From Centipeda flueggei ATCC 43531 (lineage in GTDB: Bacteria > Bacillota > Negativicutes > Selenomonadales > Selenomonadaceae), in NCBI RefSeq assembly GCF_000160695.1, contig NZ_GG694006.1, positions 1 to 64,000 on the forward strand: a stretch of DNA of 64,000 bases, in the 5' to 3' direction. The position numbers and the translations under genes are program-made. Of this stretch, positions 26,380 through 34,150 are shown piece by piece. Positions within the stretch are counted from its first letter, which is position 1, and the number at the start of each line of letters is the position of its first letter. The notes beneath the pieces are model-generated. The model was not told the origin of the DNA. It made no database searches and saw only the letters and a list, made by a program, of their open reading frames with translations.

Positions 26380-26404
26380 CAAAGACCAAAGAGGAGGTGA
26401 TTTC

Positions 26405-26698
26405 GTGAGATTGTACGAAGTCATATTTATTGTGAAGCCGATGGAGGAAGAAGCGACAAACGCCGTCATCGAGAAGTTCACAAAGCTCATTCAGGCAAAC
26501 GGCGGTAAGATCGAGAAGGAAGACCGCTGGGGCAAGAAGCGTCTCGCCTATGAGATCAAGGACATGACCGAAGGATACTACGTTCTGCTGTACGTCAATG
26601 CAGAGCCTGCCTGTGTCGCTGAGTGTGACCGTGTGATGAAGATCACCGACGATCTGCTCAAGCACATGATCGTCCGTGCAGACGGCATCGAAGAATAA
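26405..26698 (+). CDS. rpsF: Small-subunit ribosomal protein S6
   Basis: 97 residues, ferredoxin-like S6: begins [11 protein letters not shown], with [26 protein letters not shown] in the middle. Starts at GTG 26405, directly after the near-perfect site gaggaggtga; an open frame from 26291 exists but crosses the leader hairpin and lacks the S6 N-terminus. First gene of the conserved rpsF-ssb-rpsR operon. Confidence 0.97.
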   Translation: MRLYEVIFIVKPMEEEATNAVIEKFTKLIQANGGKIEKEDRWGKKRLAYEIKDMTEGYYVLLYVNAEPACVAECDRVMKITDDLLKHMIVRADGIEE

Positions 26699-26730
26699 GA
26701 CATGACGGGATCCATGCAGGAGAGAGACCC

Positions 26731-27183
26731 ATGAACAGAGTCATACTGATCGGTCGCCTTGCGCGCGACCCTGAGATTCGCTACACACAGAGCGGCAAAG
26801 CATTTTGCCGTTTTACTGTGGCAGTTGACCGCCGCTTCTCGCGTGCGGCACAGCAGGAAGGACAGCAGACGGCTGACTTCATCCCCGTGACATGCTGGGA
26901 GAAACTCGCTGAGATCTGTGGCAATAACCTTACCAAGGGGCGCCGCATCGGAGTCGAGGGACGCATTCAGGTACGCAGCTACGACGGCAGTGATGGACAG
27001 CGGAAGTATGCGACAGATGTTGTTGCGGACAATGTGGAGTTTCTCGATTCGAAAAATGCCGGCAGCGCACCGCAGGGCAGCTATGATGCACCAGCATCGC
27101 ATAGTGCAGCACCCGCTGCGGGTGGAAGTGCCGCACCGGATATGATGGGACCCGTAATTCCGGATGATGACATTCCATTCTGA
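26731..27183 (+). CDS. ssb: Single-stranded DNA-binding protein
   Basis: 150 residues. OB-fold about 1-110 beginning MNRVILIGRLARDPEIRYTQSGKA, with aromatic residues for DNA stacking (FCRFTVAVDR, CWEKLAE); then a flexible Gly/Ser/Ala/Pro linker and the acidic tip DDDIPF that recruits repair and replication partners. Lies between rpsF and rpsR as in most Firmicutes. Site: aggagag before the ATG. Confidence 0.97.
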   Translation: MNRVILIGRLARDPEIRYTQSGKAFCRFTVAVDRRFSRAAQQEGQQTADFIPVTCWEKLAEICGNNLTKGRRIGVEGRIQVRSYDGSDGQRKYATDVVADNVEFLDSKNAGSAPQGSYDAPASHSAAPAAGGSAAPDMMGPVIPDDDIPF

Positions 27184-27229
27184 GTGAAGTACACCTCAGA
27201 ATATCCTGTAATAAGGAGGGACAGCCAAT

Positions 27230-27463
27230 ATGATGAAACGAGATCGGGGGCGCAAGCCACGTCGTAAGGTTTGCTCGTTCTGTGTAGACAAGGTCGATCA
27301 TATCGACTATAAGGATGCTGCAAAGCTGCGTCGTTTTACGACGGAACGCGGCAAGATTTTGCCGCGCCGGATTTCCGGCAACTGCGCAAAGCATCAGCGT
27401 CAAGTCACGCTCGCTATCAAGCGTGCGCGCAACATTGCGCTTCTTCCGTTCACGGCGGAGTAA
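27230..27463 (+). CDS. rpsR: Small-subunit ribosomal protein S18 (zinc-binding form)
   Basis: 77 residues with KVCSFC near 14-19 and GNCAKHQRQ near 50-58: the Cys/Cys/Cys/His set of the zinc-containing S18 variant, while many bacteria have a cysteine-free form. [12 protein letters not shown] and [11 protein letters not shown] are the core S18 blocks. Two adjacent ATGs (27230, 27233) follow taaggaggg; either may be used. Last gene of the operon, followed by a strong terminator. Confidence 0.96.
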   Translation: MMKRDRGRKPRRKVCSFCVDKVDHIDYKDAAKLRRFTTERGKILPRRISGNCAKHQRQVTLAIKRARNIALLPFTAE

Positions 27464-27471
27464 ATATCGCG

Positions 27472-27499
27472 CCGCACCGCTATGGTGCGGTGTTTTTTT
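27472..27499 (+). terminator. Intrinsic terminator of rpsF-ssb-rpsR
   Basis: Stem ccgcacc/ggtgcgg with loop gctat, followed by tgttttttt. Confidence 0.92.
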
Positions 27500-27533
27500 A
27501 CGGGGATAAGATTCGGATAGAGGGATGATATAT

Positions 27534-27857
27534 ATGATACATTGCCAGAGAAAGTATATCGTATGTGTCCTTGCTGGCATACTTGGGTTCGGCATGATGA
27601 CTCTGTTTCTTCCGTCGGCAGAGGCGTCAGAGGCCTTGACGCTGAGTTATGAGGAGGGAGCCTCGAATGAGTATGATTTCCGTATCAGACGGGAAGAGCG
27701 TATTCATGAGGAGAATGTGCGAACCATCGAGTTCAATTTCCGTTGTGACGGTGATCAGGAAAAGTATGACCGTGCGATGCGCGCCGAACAAAAACGGCAT
27801 GCTGAGGCAGTGAACGAGATCGAACGAGATTATCGAAGCGGCAGTCCTTGGCGTTGA
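27534..27857 (+). CDS. Small exported protein of unknown function (107 aa)
   Basis: Not recognised. Signal peptide in residues 1-33 (basic start, hydrophobic core GILGFGMMTLFLP, cleavage near AEA-SEA). The mature part of about 75 residues is very rich in Glu, Arg and Asp with heptad-like charge spacing, so it is probably a helical or coiled-coil periplasmic protein. ATG 27534 fits the aggg site; ATG 27525 lies directly on it. It ends at a bidirectional terminator facing the minus-strand operon. Confidence 0.7.
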   Translation: MIHCQRKYIVCVLAGILGFGMMTLFLPSAEASEALTLSYEEGASNEYDFRIRREERIHEENVRTIEFNFRCDGDQEKYDRAMRAEQKRHAEAVNEIERDYRSGSPWR

Positions 27858-27867
27858 TAGACAACTC

Positions 27868-27922
27868 AAAAAGAACGTATCCTATGGGGGTCGTCCGATT
27901 ACTCCATGGGATACGTTCTTTT
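27868..27922. terminator. Bidirectional intrinsic terminator
   Basis: Long stem aaaagaacgtatcctatgg pairing with ccatgggatacgttctttt, A-rich on the left and T-rich on the right, between two convergent genes. Confidence 0.92.
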
Positions 27923-27928
27923 GTTTTT

Positions 27929-29176
27929 CTATTTTCGCAGTTCAATCGTATCGATTACTGTTCCGTCAAGGGATTCACAGCATATATGAAGCCGATGTAC
28001 ATCGGCTTCCATATAGAGATAGTTCGACGGAGCGGGATTGGGGGAGGCGGCGAGGTCATAGATCTCGGCAGGGACATCAAAGTATTCATTTCCGCCGGGA
28101 CCCCCAAGCAGATACAATGTCCCGTGAGGATCCGTTTGGTGTGCACGGATTTGCCGCCGACGATATGCATGGACATGTCCGGTAACAACAAGATCTATGT
28201 CAAGCGCATCAAATACATCCATGAAGATGTGCCCTACATCGCTGATGCCGTGCTGTGTCTGCTGATCGATCTGATACTCACCGTATGCGAGGATATCCTT
28301 ATGCATGAGGACGATCTTCCATGGGGCGTGGGATGCAGCTGCATCCCGTTTCAGCCAGTCAAGCTGCTCCTCCTTTAGCGCCGTTCCACATGCTCCGCAC
28401 TCGAGAAACTGCGTATCGAGGACAATGACGTGCAGCACACTGAGGTCAAAGGAATAATAGTGACCACGAAATGCCGGACTTCCATTTTCCGGCAGGACGA
28501 AGGTATGCAGATAGCGCATAGGGGGAACGTCTTCCCACGCGAGGCTGTAATATTCATGATTACCGAGTGCGGGGGCGTGGGGGACGCGTGCGAGGGGGGA
28601 CGGTTCGCCCTCCATTGCAGCGAAAAAGTTATCCCAATGCCATGCTGATTCACCGTTATCTGTGAGATCGCCGATGAGTGCAGCGAAGTCGATATCCCCA
28701 TGTCGCTGGAATGCTGCCTGATAGACAGAATTCCAGATGTTGTAATTCTCTCCGCACTGGCTGTCTGAAAAGAGCAGGGCCCGCACAGGGGCATATGCGC
28801 GGGGGACGGACAACGGAATCCAAGCGGTTTCCCCGCCGGAATGTACGATACGATATGTACCGCCAAACTTTGGCAATGGAATCTCTGCATGGAAGATAAA
28901 CTGTTCTGTGTCATCCATTGTGAAATGTGTGCACTCAGGGGTAAACGACACGGTATGTCCATCCTTGCCGCTGCGGAGTTCAACATAAGCATCGCGCAGC
29001 AATATCGGTGCATCCCACTGGATCATACGTGTCGATGCAGGCTGTGCTGTTATGATTTGGCGCAGGTGTCGGATGTCTTCCACAGCGGCGGCAGCGTGGG
29101 ATGAAAAGAGACTGCCAAGTCCCATCGTAATGATGGAATGCATGGCAGTCTGTAAGAAACGGCGTCGTGTCATCAT
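27929..29176 (-). CDS. Tat-exported metallophosphoesterase (purple acid phosphatase-like)
   Basis: 415 residues. Twin-arginine signal TRRRFLQT in the first ten residues, followed by a weak hydrophobic core ending near AAAA-VED. An Ig/FN3-like domain (about 40-130) precedes the calcineurin-like domain: LLFSDSQ near 145, IGDLTDNG, ALGNHEYY, LMHKDIL, VVTGHVHAYRR, in the usual order of metal ligands. Likely a periplasmic phosphomonoesterase or phosphodiesterase; the substrate is unknown. ATG 29176 shares an ATGA overlap with the TVP38 gene. Last gene of the minus-strand operon. Confidence 0.88.
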   Translation of the reverse strand: MMTRRRFLQTAMHSIITMGLGSLFSSHAAAAVEDIRHLRQIITAQPASTRMIQWDAPILLRDAYVELRSGKDGHTVSFTPECTHFTMDDTEQFIFHAEIPLPKFGGTYRIVHSGGETAWIPLSVPRAYAPVRALLFSDSQCGENYNIWNSVYQAAFQRHGDIDFAALIGDLTDNGESAWHWDNFFAAMEGEPSPLARVPHAPALGNHEYYSLAWEDVPPMRYLHTFVLPENGSPAFRGHYYSFDLSVLHVIVLDTQFLECGACGTALKEEQLDWLKRDAAASHAPWKIVLMHKDILAYGEYQIDQQTQHGISDVGHIFMDVFDALDIDLVVTGHVHAYRRRQIRAHQTDPHGTLYLLGGPGGNEYFDVPAEIYDLAASPNPAPSNYLYMEADVHRLHICCESLDGTVIDTIELRK

Positions 29177-29895
29177 TTTTTCTCCGTGTTCTCAGGTATG
29201 GTTTCCGTGTGCATCATACGTTTTTCAAAACGGATTGCAGTATAGATGAGAATAGCAGCACAGATAACGACAATGATAAGGCGAGTATTGTTCTCCTGCT
29301 GCATGATGAGGTCATGTCCGATGATTGCCTCGATGCCCGTCGAGGGAAATTTGCCGACGAGAGAGGCAAGCACATAGTCGCGCAGACGGATAGAGGAGAG
29401 TGCACCGACCGCATTCATGACAGCGGAGGGAAGATAGGGGACCATGCGGCCGATGAGCATAATGATGAATCCTTTGCTGCCGCTGTAATGGTCGATCTTT
29501 GCAAGGAAGGGGCTCTTGGCGATGGCACGTTCTGCCGCATCCCGGAAGTAGAAACGCATCAGCAGAAAGGCGATGGTTACACCGACGGTCTCGGCAACGC
29601 AGGAAAGAATAATGCCGGGGACAATGCCGAAAAGAATGACGTTTGCCGTTGAGAAGATAACGGCGGGCGGAAAGCCGAGTGCATTGGTAAAGAGAGTAAG
29701 CAAAAATGCGAAGAAGACCGCTCCCTGACCGAAGGTGTGAATGTAGTCTACCGTTGCCGGAATATCGCCGCTGGCAAGCAGCGAAAACAGTGAGGGGAGG
29801 AAATCCGGTGCGATAAGATGAATGATGGCAAAGAGAAGGATAATAGCGAGTGCCGCACCTATTTTTAGGATGCCCATGCCCTGTGGTTTTTTCAC
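29173..29895 (-). CDS. TVP38/TMEM64-family membrane protein
   Basis: 240 residues from GTG 29895, which follows aggaggag; the frame is open further upstream but that part lacks conserved content. About six membrane segments. The VTT/SNARE-associated core is visible: FTNALGFPPAVIFSTANVILFG near residues 70-95 and GSKGFIIMLIGRMVPYLPSAVMNAVGALSSI near 150-180. Relatives of the DedA/VTT group act as lipid scramblases or flippases for carriers such as undecaprenyl phosphate; the exact role here is not known. Confidence 0.88.
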   Translation of the reverse strand: MKKPQGMGILKIGAALAIILLFAIIHLIAPDFLPSLFSLLASGDIPATVDYIHTFGQGAVFFAFLLTLFTNALGFPPAVIFSTANVILFGIVPGIILSCVAETVGVTIAFLLMRFYFRDAAERAIAKSPFLAKIDHYSGSKGFIIMLIGRMVPYLPSAVMNAVGALSSIRLRDYVLASLVGKFPSTGIEAIIGHDLIMQQENNTRLIIVVICAAILIYTAIRFEKRMMHTETIPENTEKK

Positions 29896-29918
29896 GTAAA
29901 TACCTCCTCCTGGGAGTT

Positions 29919-30266
29919 TTAAGTCATAAAGAGAAGTACAAAGGCACCGAGGAGCAGGGAAAGGCTGAAGCCCTGCATGACGTTTGCGATATCTCGTCCA
30001 TAGGCAGAAGAAAAATATGCTGCGATTTTGCGCAGCTCGAAAATCAGGAAGGAAAGACAGAAAAAGATGAGTGAGAGATCGTCCTGTGTCCATCCATAGG
30101 CGAAGATCAGTGCAGTGAGAACGATGCCGGTCTGTTCTCCACGGGAAAACAGGCATTCCGTCTCTTTTTTTCGTTCATATGCATCAATTTCTGCGCGCGT
30201 CAATGGAATGCCCATCTCATTGAATTTTTCTTGCTCGCGGTCAAACCACCGGTAGTGGAAACTCAT
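29919..30266 (-). CDS. Small membrane protein of unknown function (115 aa)
   Basis: Not recognised. An N-terminal cytoplasmic region of about 45 residues rich in charged residues (SFHYRWFDREQEKFNEMG, YERKKETE), then about three hydrophobic segments (TGIVLTALIFAYGW, LSLIFFCLSFLIFEL, GFSLSLLLGAFVLLF). ATG 30266 follows cggaggtgaaa. Lies between the amidase and TVP38 genes in the same direction, 23 bases before the latter, so it is part of the operon. Confidence 0.78.
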   Translation of the reverse strand: MSFHYRWFDREQEKFNEMGIPLTRAEIDAYERKKETECLFSRGEQTGIVLTALIFAYGWTQDDLSLIFFCLSFLIFELRKIAAYFSSAYGRDIANVMQGFSLSLLLGAFVLLFMT

Positions 30267-30299
30267 GGATTTTCACCTCCGTTTTTTCTGTGTCAAATC

Positions 30300-31142
30300 T
30301 TATTTCGTGGCGATTCTCCGTTGTGTCGTATTCCCTGGCTTCGGTATGTCGGGACGCTTATTCGGACGCAATGACGGCCTTTCCGGAGTAGGACGTACGG
30401 GAGGATTTGGCGTGCTTGGTGTGGGGTGTGAAGGTCGGCCATTCTTTTTCTGTGCGGCCTCTAATCTCTCGCGCAGGAGGGCTTGCTGTTGTTCTTGTTC
30501 CTCACGTTCCCGGTGCATGATATGCAGACGCTCCGCTTGCAGTTCTTTTGAGCCGTAGTAGATGCATGACTCCGCCACGATATCCGGCATCTCTGCGTAA
30601 AGATATCGGCCAGGACATGCTGTGGCGTTAAAGTCACGGTGACCTTTTACGGTGACGCCCCAGATGGGATTGAGTTGATAGACGATGCACAACGCAGCGA
30701 TGAGATGTGCTGCACTATGCTTTTGCGCTTCGGTAGGAACGGCTGACTCGAAGTCTCCCACAATGTTGATGCCGATGGTATGACGGTTCTCTCCGTAGAC
30801 GTGTGCACCGACCGTGCCCATGGGGCGACCCTCCTCGATTGTGCCGTCCTTACGGATGAGGAAGTGATAGCCGATGCCTGACCAGCCGTTGTGAAGATGC
30901 CATTCATGGACGGTTTCGGCAGAGACATCTGCGTTCGTATTGCCAATGTGGTGGACGACAATACAGTCCGTGACAAAGCGGTTTTCCAGCGGGCCAAAAG
31001 ATAGATACGTTGGTTTTATCGTTACGCCCGGCAGGACGGGGGGAACGTACCATGATGCCTCTGCCGCATCTGGACAGAAGGGGAATAGGGCGGCACCAAT
31101 GCCGACAAGCGTCATGCGGCGCAAAAAATCTCTACGATTCAT
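30300..31142 (-). CDS. Tat-exported N-acetylmuramoyl-L-alanine amidase (PGRP/amidase_2 fold)
   Basis: 280 residues. Twin-arginine signal NRRDFLRRMTLVGIGAAL at the N-terminus. The amidase_2/PGRP domain (about 45-195) shows zinc ligands in VVHHIGN and GHRDFNATACPG plus RHTIGINIVGDF and GYHFLIRKDGTIEEGRP. The tail of about 80 residues is a Glu/Gln-rich helix followed by a Pro-rich segment, perhaps reaching across the periplasm. Probably cleaves the peptide stem of peptidoglycan. ATGA overlap with the upstream ABC gene. Confidence 0.9.
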   Translation of the reverse strand: MNRRDFLRRMTLVGIGAALFPFCPDAAEASWYVPPVLPGVTIKPTYLSFGPLENRFVTDCIVVHHIGNTNADVSAETVHEWHLHNGWSGIGYHFLIRKDGTIEEGRPMGTVGAHVYGENRHTIGINIVGDFESAVPTEAQKHSAAHLIAALCIVYQLNPIWGVTVKGHRDFNATACPGRYLYAEMPDIVAESCIYYGSKELQAERLHIMHREREEQEQQQALLRERLEAAQKKNGRPSHPTPSTPNPPVRPTPERPSLRPNKRPDIPKPGNTTQRRIATK

Positions 31143-32845
31143 GTGGGAATCTCCTGGGAAACGATTGTGTTGTCGTGTATACGAATTTCGGTTTCATGGA
31201 ACGCATAGAGCGTTGAGCGATGTCCGACACTGATGATGCCAGCCATAGGAAGCTCCTGCCGGAGAAGTTCATACAGTATGCGTTCGCGCGGCTCGTCGAG
31301 GGCGGATGTCGCCTCATCGAGAAAGACCCAGTCGGGACGAATGAGCAGAATGCGTGCAAAGGCAAGGCGCTGCTGTTCGCCGAGCGACAGAATGCGGCTC
31401 CAATCATCTGTGTCGGATAGGCGCGCTGCAAGATGCGGCAGCCCAACCTGCGCGAGCACGTGTGTCATCTTCTTATCAGAAGCTGCTGCCGTACGCGGAT
31501 AGGAAAGCACACGGCGGAGTGTACCGAGCGGCAGGTAGGGATGTTGAGGGAGAAAGAGCCGCGAGGACTTCTGCGGCATTGCTACCGTGCCGCTGCCCGT
31601 GAACCAGATCCCCGCAATGGCACGCAGAAGTGTGCTCTTTCCAACACCTGATGTCCCCGTGATGAGGGTGCGGCTGCCGTGCGGCAGGGTTAATCCAGAG
31701 ACAGAGAAAAGTTCTGCGCCGTGCGGGAGCACAACGTGAAGATCTGTAAGTTGAAGTGCATCCTCCGTATTGTTCGTATGTGCAATCGCAGATGATATGG
31801 CAGATGCTTCTGCGATATGCGCCGTAAAGCCTGATAGTCGCTGGATGACAGCGGACAGCTCGGCGATGGAGCTGTAGGAGTCGACGAAGAAGGACAGCGC
31901 ATCCTGTACGCGGCCAAATGCCGAGATAGTCTGCATCAGACCGCCGAGGGCGATCTCGCCTGCATAGTAGCGCGGTGCTGCCATGATGAGCGGGAAGATA
32001 ACGGCGAGCTGACCGTAGCCGTTCACGTAGAAATTCAGCAGCTTTGTTCGCCGCATCAGTCCCCAGTAGTTTTTTACGACATAGGCAAAGCGTTCCTTAA
32101 ACCCCTGTGCCTCTGCCAGCTCACCGTGATAGAATGCGATGCTCTCGCTGTTCTCGCGCACGCGCATCATGCTGAAACGGAAATCCGCCTCATAGCGCTG
32201 CTGATTGAAGTTCAGTCGGATAAGCTTTCGTCCGACAAAATGGACAAGGACACTGCCAACGCCTGCGTAGAGGAGAGACAGCCAGAACATATAGCCGTAG
32301 ATAGTGAATGTCTCGCCTCCCATAGGAACGGTGAGCGTTCCGGAGAGGTTCCACAGAACGACGGCGAATGCGCCGAGTGTTGTGATTTGTTTCAGTGCGC
32401 CGACAAGGAGTGCCAGGGTCAGCGTAACGAATTGATTAATATCCTCACTGATACGCTGATCGGGGTTGTCCGTATCGCTGCGGAGCATTTGCAGACGGTA
32501 GTAGACTTGTCCGTGCATCCAGCGCGCGAGGTAGTCCTCCGTCATCCATGTACGCCAGCTGATTGTCAGCATCTGCCGCAGATAGACGGCGTAGACGGCA
32601 ATGATGATGTAGAGAAGAGCGAGTCCTGTGAACGTACCGACGAGCGGCCAGAAGGAAGCCAAGTCGTACGCCTGAAGTGCATCGTAGAAGTCACGATACC
32701 AATCATTGATGCGGACAAGTAGGTACACCATGACGAGATTGAGCACGATGACAGAGGTGAGCAGTCCGCGCGCCCGCCACTTCTCGGCGGAACTCCAATA
32801 TCCCTTGAACAGCCGCCAAAAGCCACGAATGAGGGGCAGTTTCAC
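31139..32845 (-). CDS. SbmA/BacA-like (YddA-type) ABC transporter, fused membrane and ATPase domains
   Basis: 568 residues from GTG 32845, nine bases after aaggagg. The N-terminal membrane domain (about 1-330, six helices) carries SbmA/BacA-type motifs (NDWYRDFYDALQAYD, SWRTWMTEDYLARWM, NPDQRISEDINQF). The C-terminal ATPase has Walker A TGTSGVGKST, a signature-like SLGEQQRLAFARI (LSLGE instead of LSGGQ, usual in this family), and Walker B WVFLDEATSALDE. Relatives import or export peptides, cobalamin or very-long-chain acyl compounds; the substrate is unknown here. First gene of the operon. Confidence 0.9.
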   Translation of the reverse strand: MKLPLIRGFWRLFKGYWSSAEKWRARGLLTSVIVLNLVMVYLLVRINDWYRDFYDALQAYDLASFWPLVGTFTGLALLYIIIAVYAVYLRQMLTISWRTWMTEDYLARWMHGQVYYRLQMLRSDTDNPDQRISEDINQFVTLTLALLVGALKQITTLGAFAVVLWNLSGTLTVPMGGETFTIYGYMFWLSLLYAGVGSVLVHFVGRKLIRLNFNQQRYEADFRFSMMRVRENSESIAFYHGELAEAQGFKERFAYVVKNYWGLMRRTKLLNFYVNGYGQLAVIFPLIMAAPRYYAGEIALGGLMQTISAFGRVQDALSFFVDSYSSIAELSAVIQRLSGFTAHIAEASAISSAIAHTNNTEDALQLTDLHVVLPHGAELFSVSGLTLPHGSRTLITGTSGVGKSTLLRAIAGIWFTGSGTVAMPQKSSRLFLPQHPYLPLGTLRRVLSYPRTAAASDKKMTHVLAQVGLPHLAARLSDTDDWSRILSLGEQQRLAFARILLIRPDWVFLDEATSALDEPRERILYELLRQELPMAGIISVGHRSTLYAFHETEIRIHDNTIVSQEIPT

Positions 32846-32878
32846 GCAGTATCCTCCTTTTTTGAACGAACGATATTC

Positions 32879-32907
32879 ATTATAGTATTTTTTCATCAGA
32901 ACCGCAA
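32879..32907 (-). promoter_or_regulatory. Sigma-70 promoter of the minus-strand envelope operon
   Basis: Reading the minus strand: TTGCGG (32907-32902), a 17-base spacer, TATAAT (32884-32879), about 35 bases before the GTG start. Confidence 0.8.
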
Positions 32908-32939
32908 GGGAGTTGGCCGGGAAAAGATAAGCGCTGTCA

Positions 32940-32968
32940 TTGACTCAGACCTCTATATATAGTAGAAT
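32940..32968 (+). promoter_or_regulatory. Sigma-70 promoter for exbB-exbD
   Basis: TTGACT at 32940-32945, a 17-base spacer, and TAGAAT at 32963-32968; divergent from the minus-strand promoter 30 bases away. No Fur-box-like palindrome was obvious. Confidence 0.8.
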
Positions 32969-33013
32969 ACAGCTGAATTTAAGCCTATATTTACCAAATG
33001 GAAAGGGACTGCC

Positions 33014-33679
33014 ATGAATTCTATTGCGCAAGGCATTGCATTTTTTCAGCAGGGAGGTATCGTCATGTATTTCTTGACGATAGCGTCCATTTTTGTTGTC
33101 TTTATTGGGATTGAGCGCGCGTTTTACTTTTCACGTGCTGATGCGGGCCGTGCCTTTGCTCACGCATTCATGCTCGATATTGCAAATGCGCGCTATGCGG
33201 AGGCACTTGCCCTCGCGCGCGATCGTCGCGGGGCGATTGCCGATATTTTGTTCAGTGCAATCACCAAGAACAGCAGCCGTGCCGATCAGATGAGCTCCTA
33301 CATGGAGATCCAGTCCGGCATCGCACTCTCCAAGATGCGTCGCCGCATCTATTATCTGAGCGTGATCGTAACGATGGCCCCCCTCCTCGGGCTCTTGGGA
33401 ACGATCAGCGGAATGATTACGACGTTCAGCGTGTTCAACATCCAGGCGGGCGAGCCGACGGCGATCACGGGGGGCATCGGCGAGGCACTGATCGCTACGG
33501 CGATGGGACTCTGTGTTGCACTCATCGCACTCATGGTACATGCGTATTTTTCGCAGCGAATTGAGAACATCGTCACGGATATGGAGATGTGTTTTTCTGC
33601 CGCTGAGAGCAGCCGTCTTGCTCTCGCCGATGCTGCCGGCGTCACGGCAGACAATCCAGCGGAGGGGGCGGCACAATGA
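33014..33679 (+). CDS. exbB: ExbB/TolQ/MotA-type proton channel protein
   Basis: 221 residues, three membrane helices: about 14-36, then a cytoplasmic loop, then 115-145 (SVIVTMAPLLGLLGTISGMITTF) and 155-180 (GGIGEALIATAMGLCVALIALMVH). The GLLGTISGM and GEALIATAMGL blocks are the channel signature. With ExbD it converts proton-motive force into motion of a periplasmic partner; no tonB or tolA lies beside it, so ExbBD versus TolQR function is open. It implies an outer membrane. ATGA overlap with exbD. Confidence 0.92.
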   Translation: MNSIAQGIAFFQQGGIVMYFLTIASIFVVFIGIERAFYFSRADAGRAFAHAFMLDIANARYAEALALARDRRGAIADILFSAITKNSSRADQMSSYMEIQSGIALSKMRRRIYYLSVIVTMAPLLGLLGTISGMITTFSVFNIQAGEPTAITGGIGEALIATAMGLCVALIALMVHAYFSQRIENIVTDMEMCFSAAESSRLALADAAGVTADNPAEGAAQ

Positions 33680-34074
33680 GACTGCGTGACCGCAGGGCAT
33701 TCGGAAAGCCTGAGGTCGTCATCATTCCGATGATCGACATCATGTTCTTCCTGCTCGTCTTCTTCATCATGAGTACCCTATACATGGTCAACGTCAAGAC
33801 CGTGGATGTAAATCTCCCCAAGGCGCAGTCGGCACAGACTCAGCTGAATGTGACCTATCTCATCACGGTGCGCAAGGACGGCTCACTCTGGCTCGAGGAT
33901 CAGCCGATTGATGCGGATACTCTTGTGCGACAGGCACGCGCGGAGGCACAGAAGAATCCGCGCTTTGCGGTTGTTGTGCGTGCGGACGGGGATATGAACT
34001 ACAGCGGCGTCATGGAGCTGCTGGACCGTTTCCGCCAGGCAGGGATTACGCGCTTCGGATTGGCTGCAGAATAG
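33676..34074 (+). CDS. exbD: ExbD/TolR-type periplasmic coupling protein
   Basis: 132 residues. A single N-terminal membrane helix with the functional Asp (PMIDIMFFLLVFFIMSTLY, residues about 18-37), preceded by basic residues, and a periplasmic domain (VDVNLPKAQSAQ, ITVRKDGSLWLEDQP, VVVRADGDMNYSGVMELLDRFRQAGI) typical of ExbD/TolR. Partner of ExbB; together they form the two-gene operon ended by a terminator. Confidence 0.94.
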   Translation: MRLRDRRAFGKPEVVIIPMIDIMFFLLVFFIMSTLYMVNVKTVDVNLPKAQSAQTQLNVTYLITVRKDGSLWLEDQPIDADTLVRQARAEAQKNPRFAVVVRADGDMNYSGVMELLDRFRQAGITRFGLAAE

Positions 34075-34133
34075 AAAAAAGGAACCGTTGTACGAAGGAA
34101 GGACGTGTCATACAACGGCTCCTCTTGCTTTTG
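34075..34133. terminator. Bidirectional terminator between exbD and the DUF4127 gene
   Basis: Stem ggaaccgttgta/tacaacggctcc (one mismatch). T-rich right flank (cttgctttt) for the plus strand and an A-run at the left, which is a T-run for the minus strand. Confidence 0.8.
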
Positions 34134-34150
34134 TTCTGGGCATCCAGATA

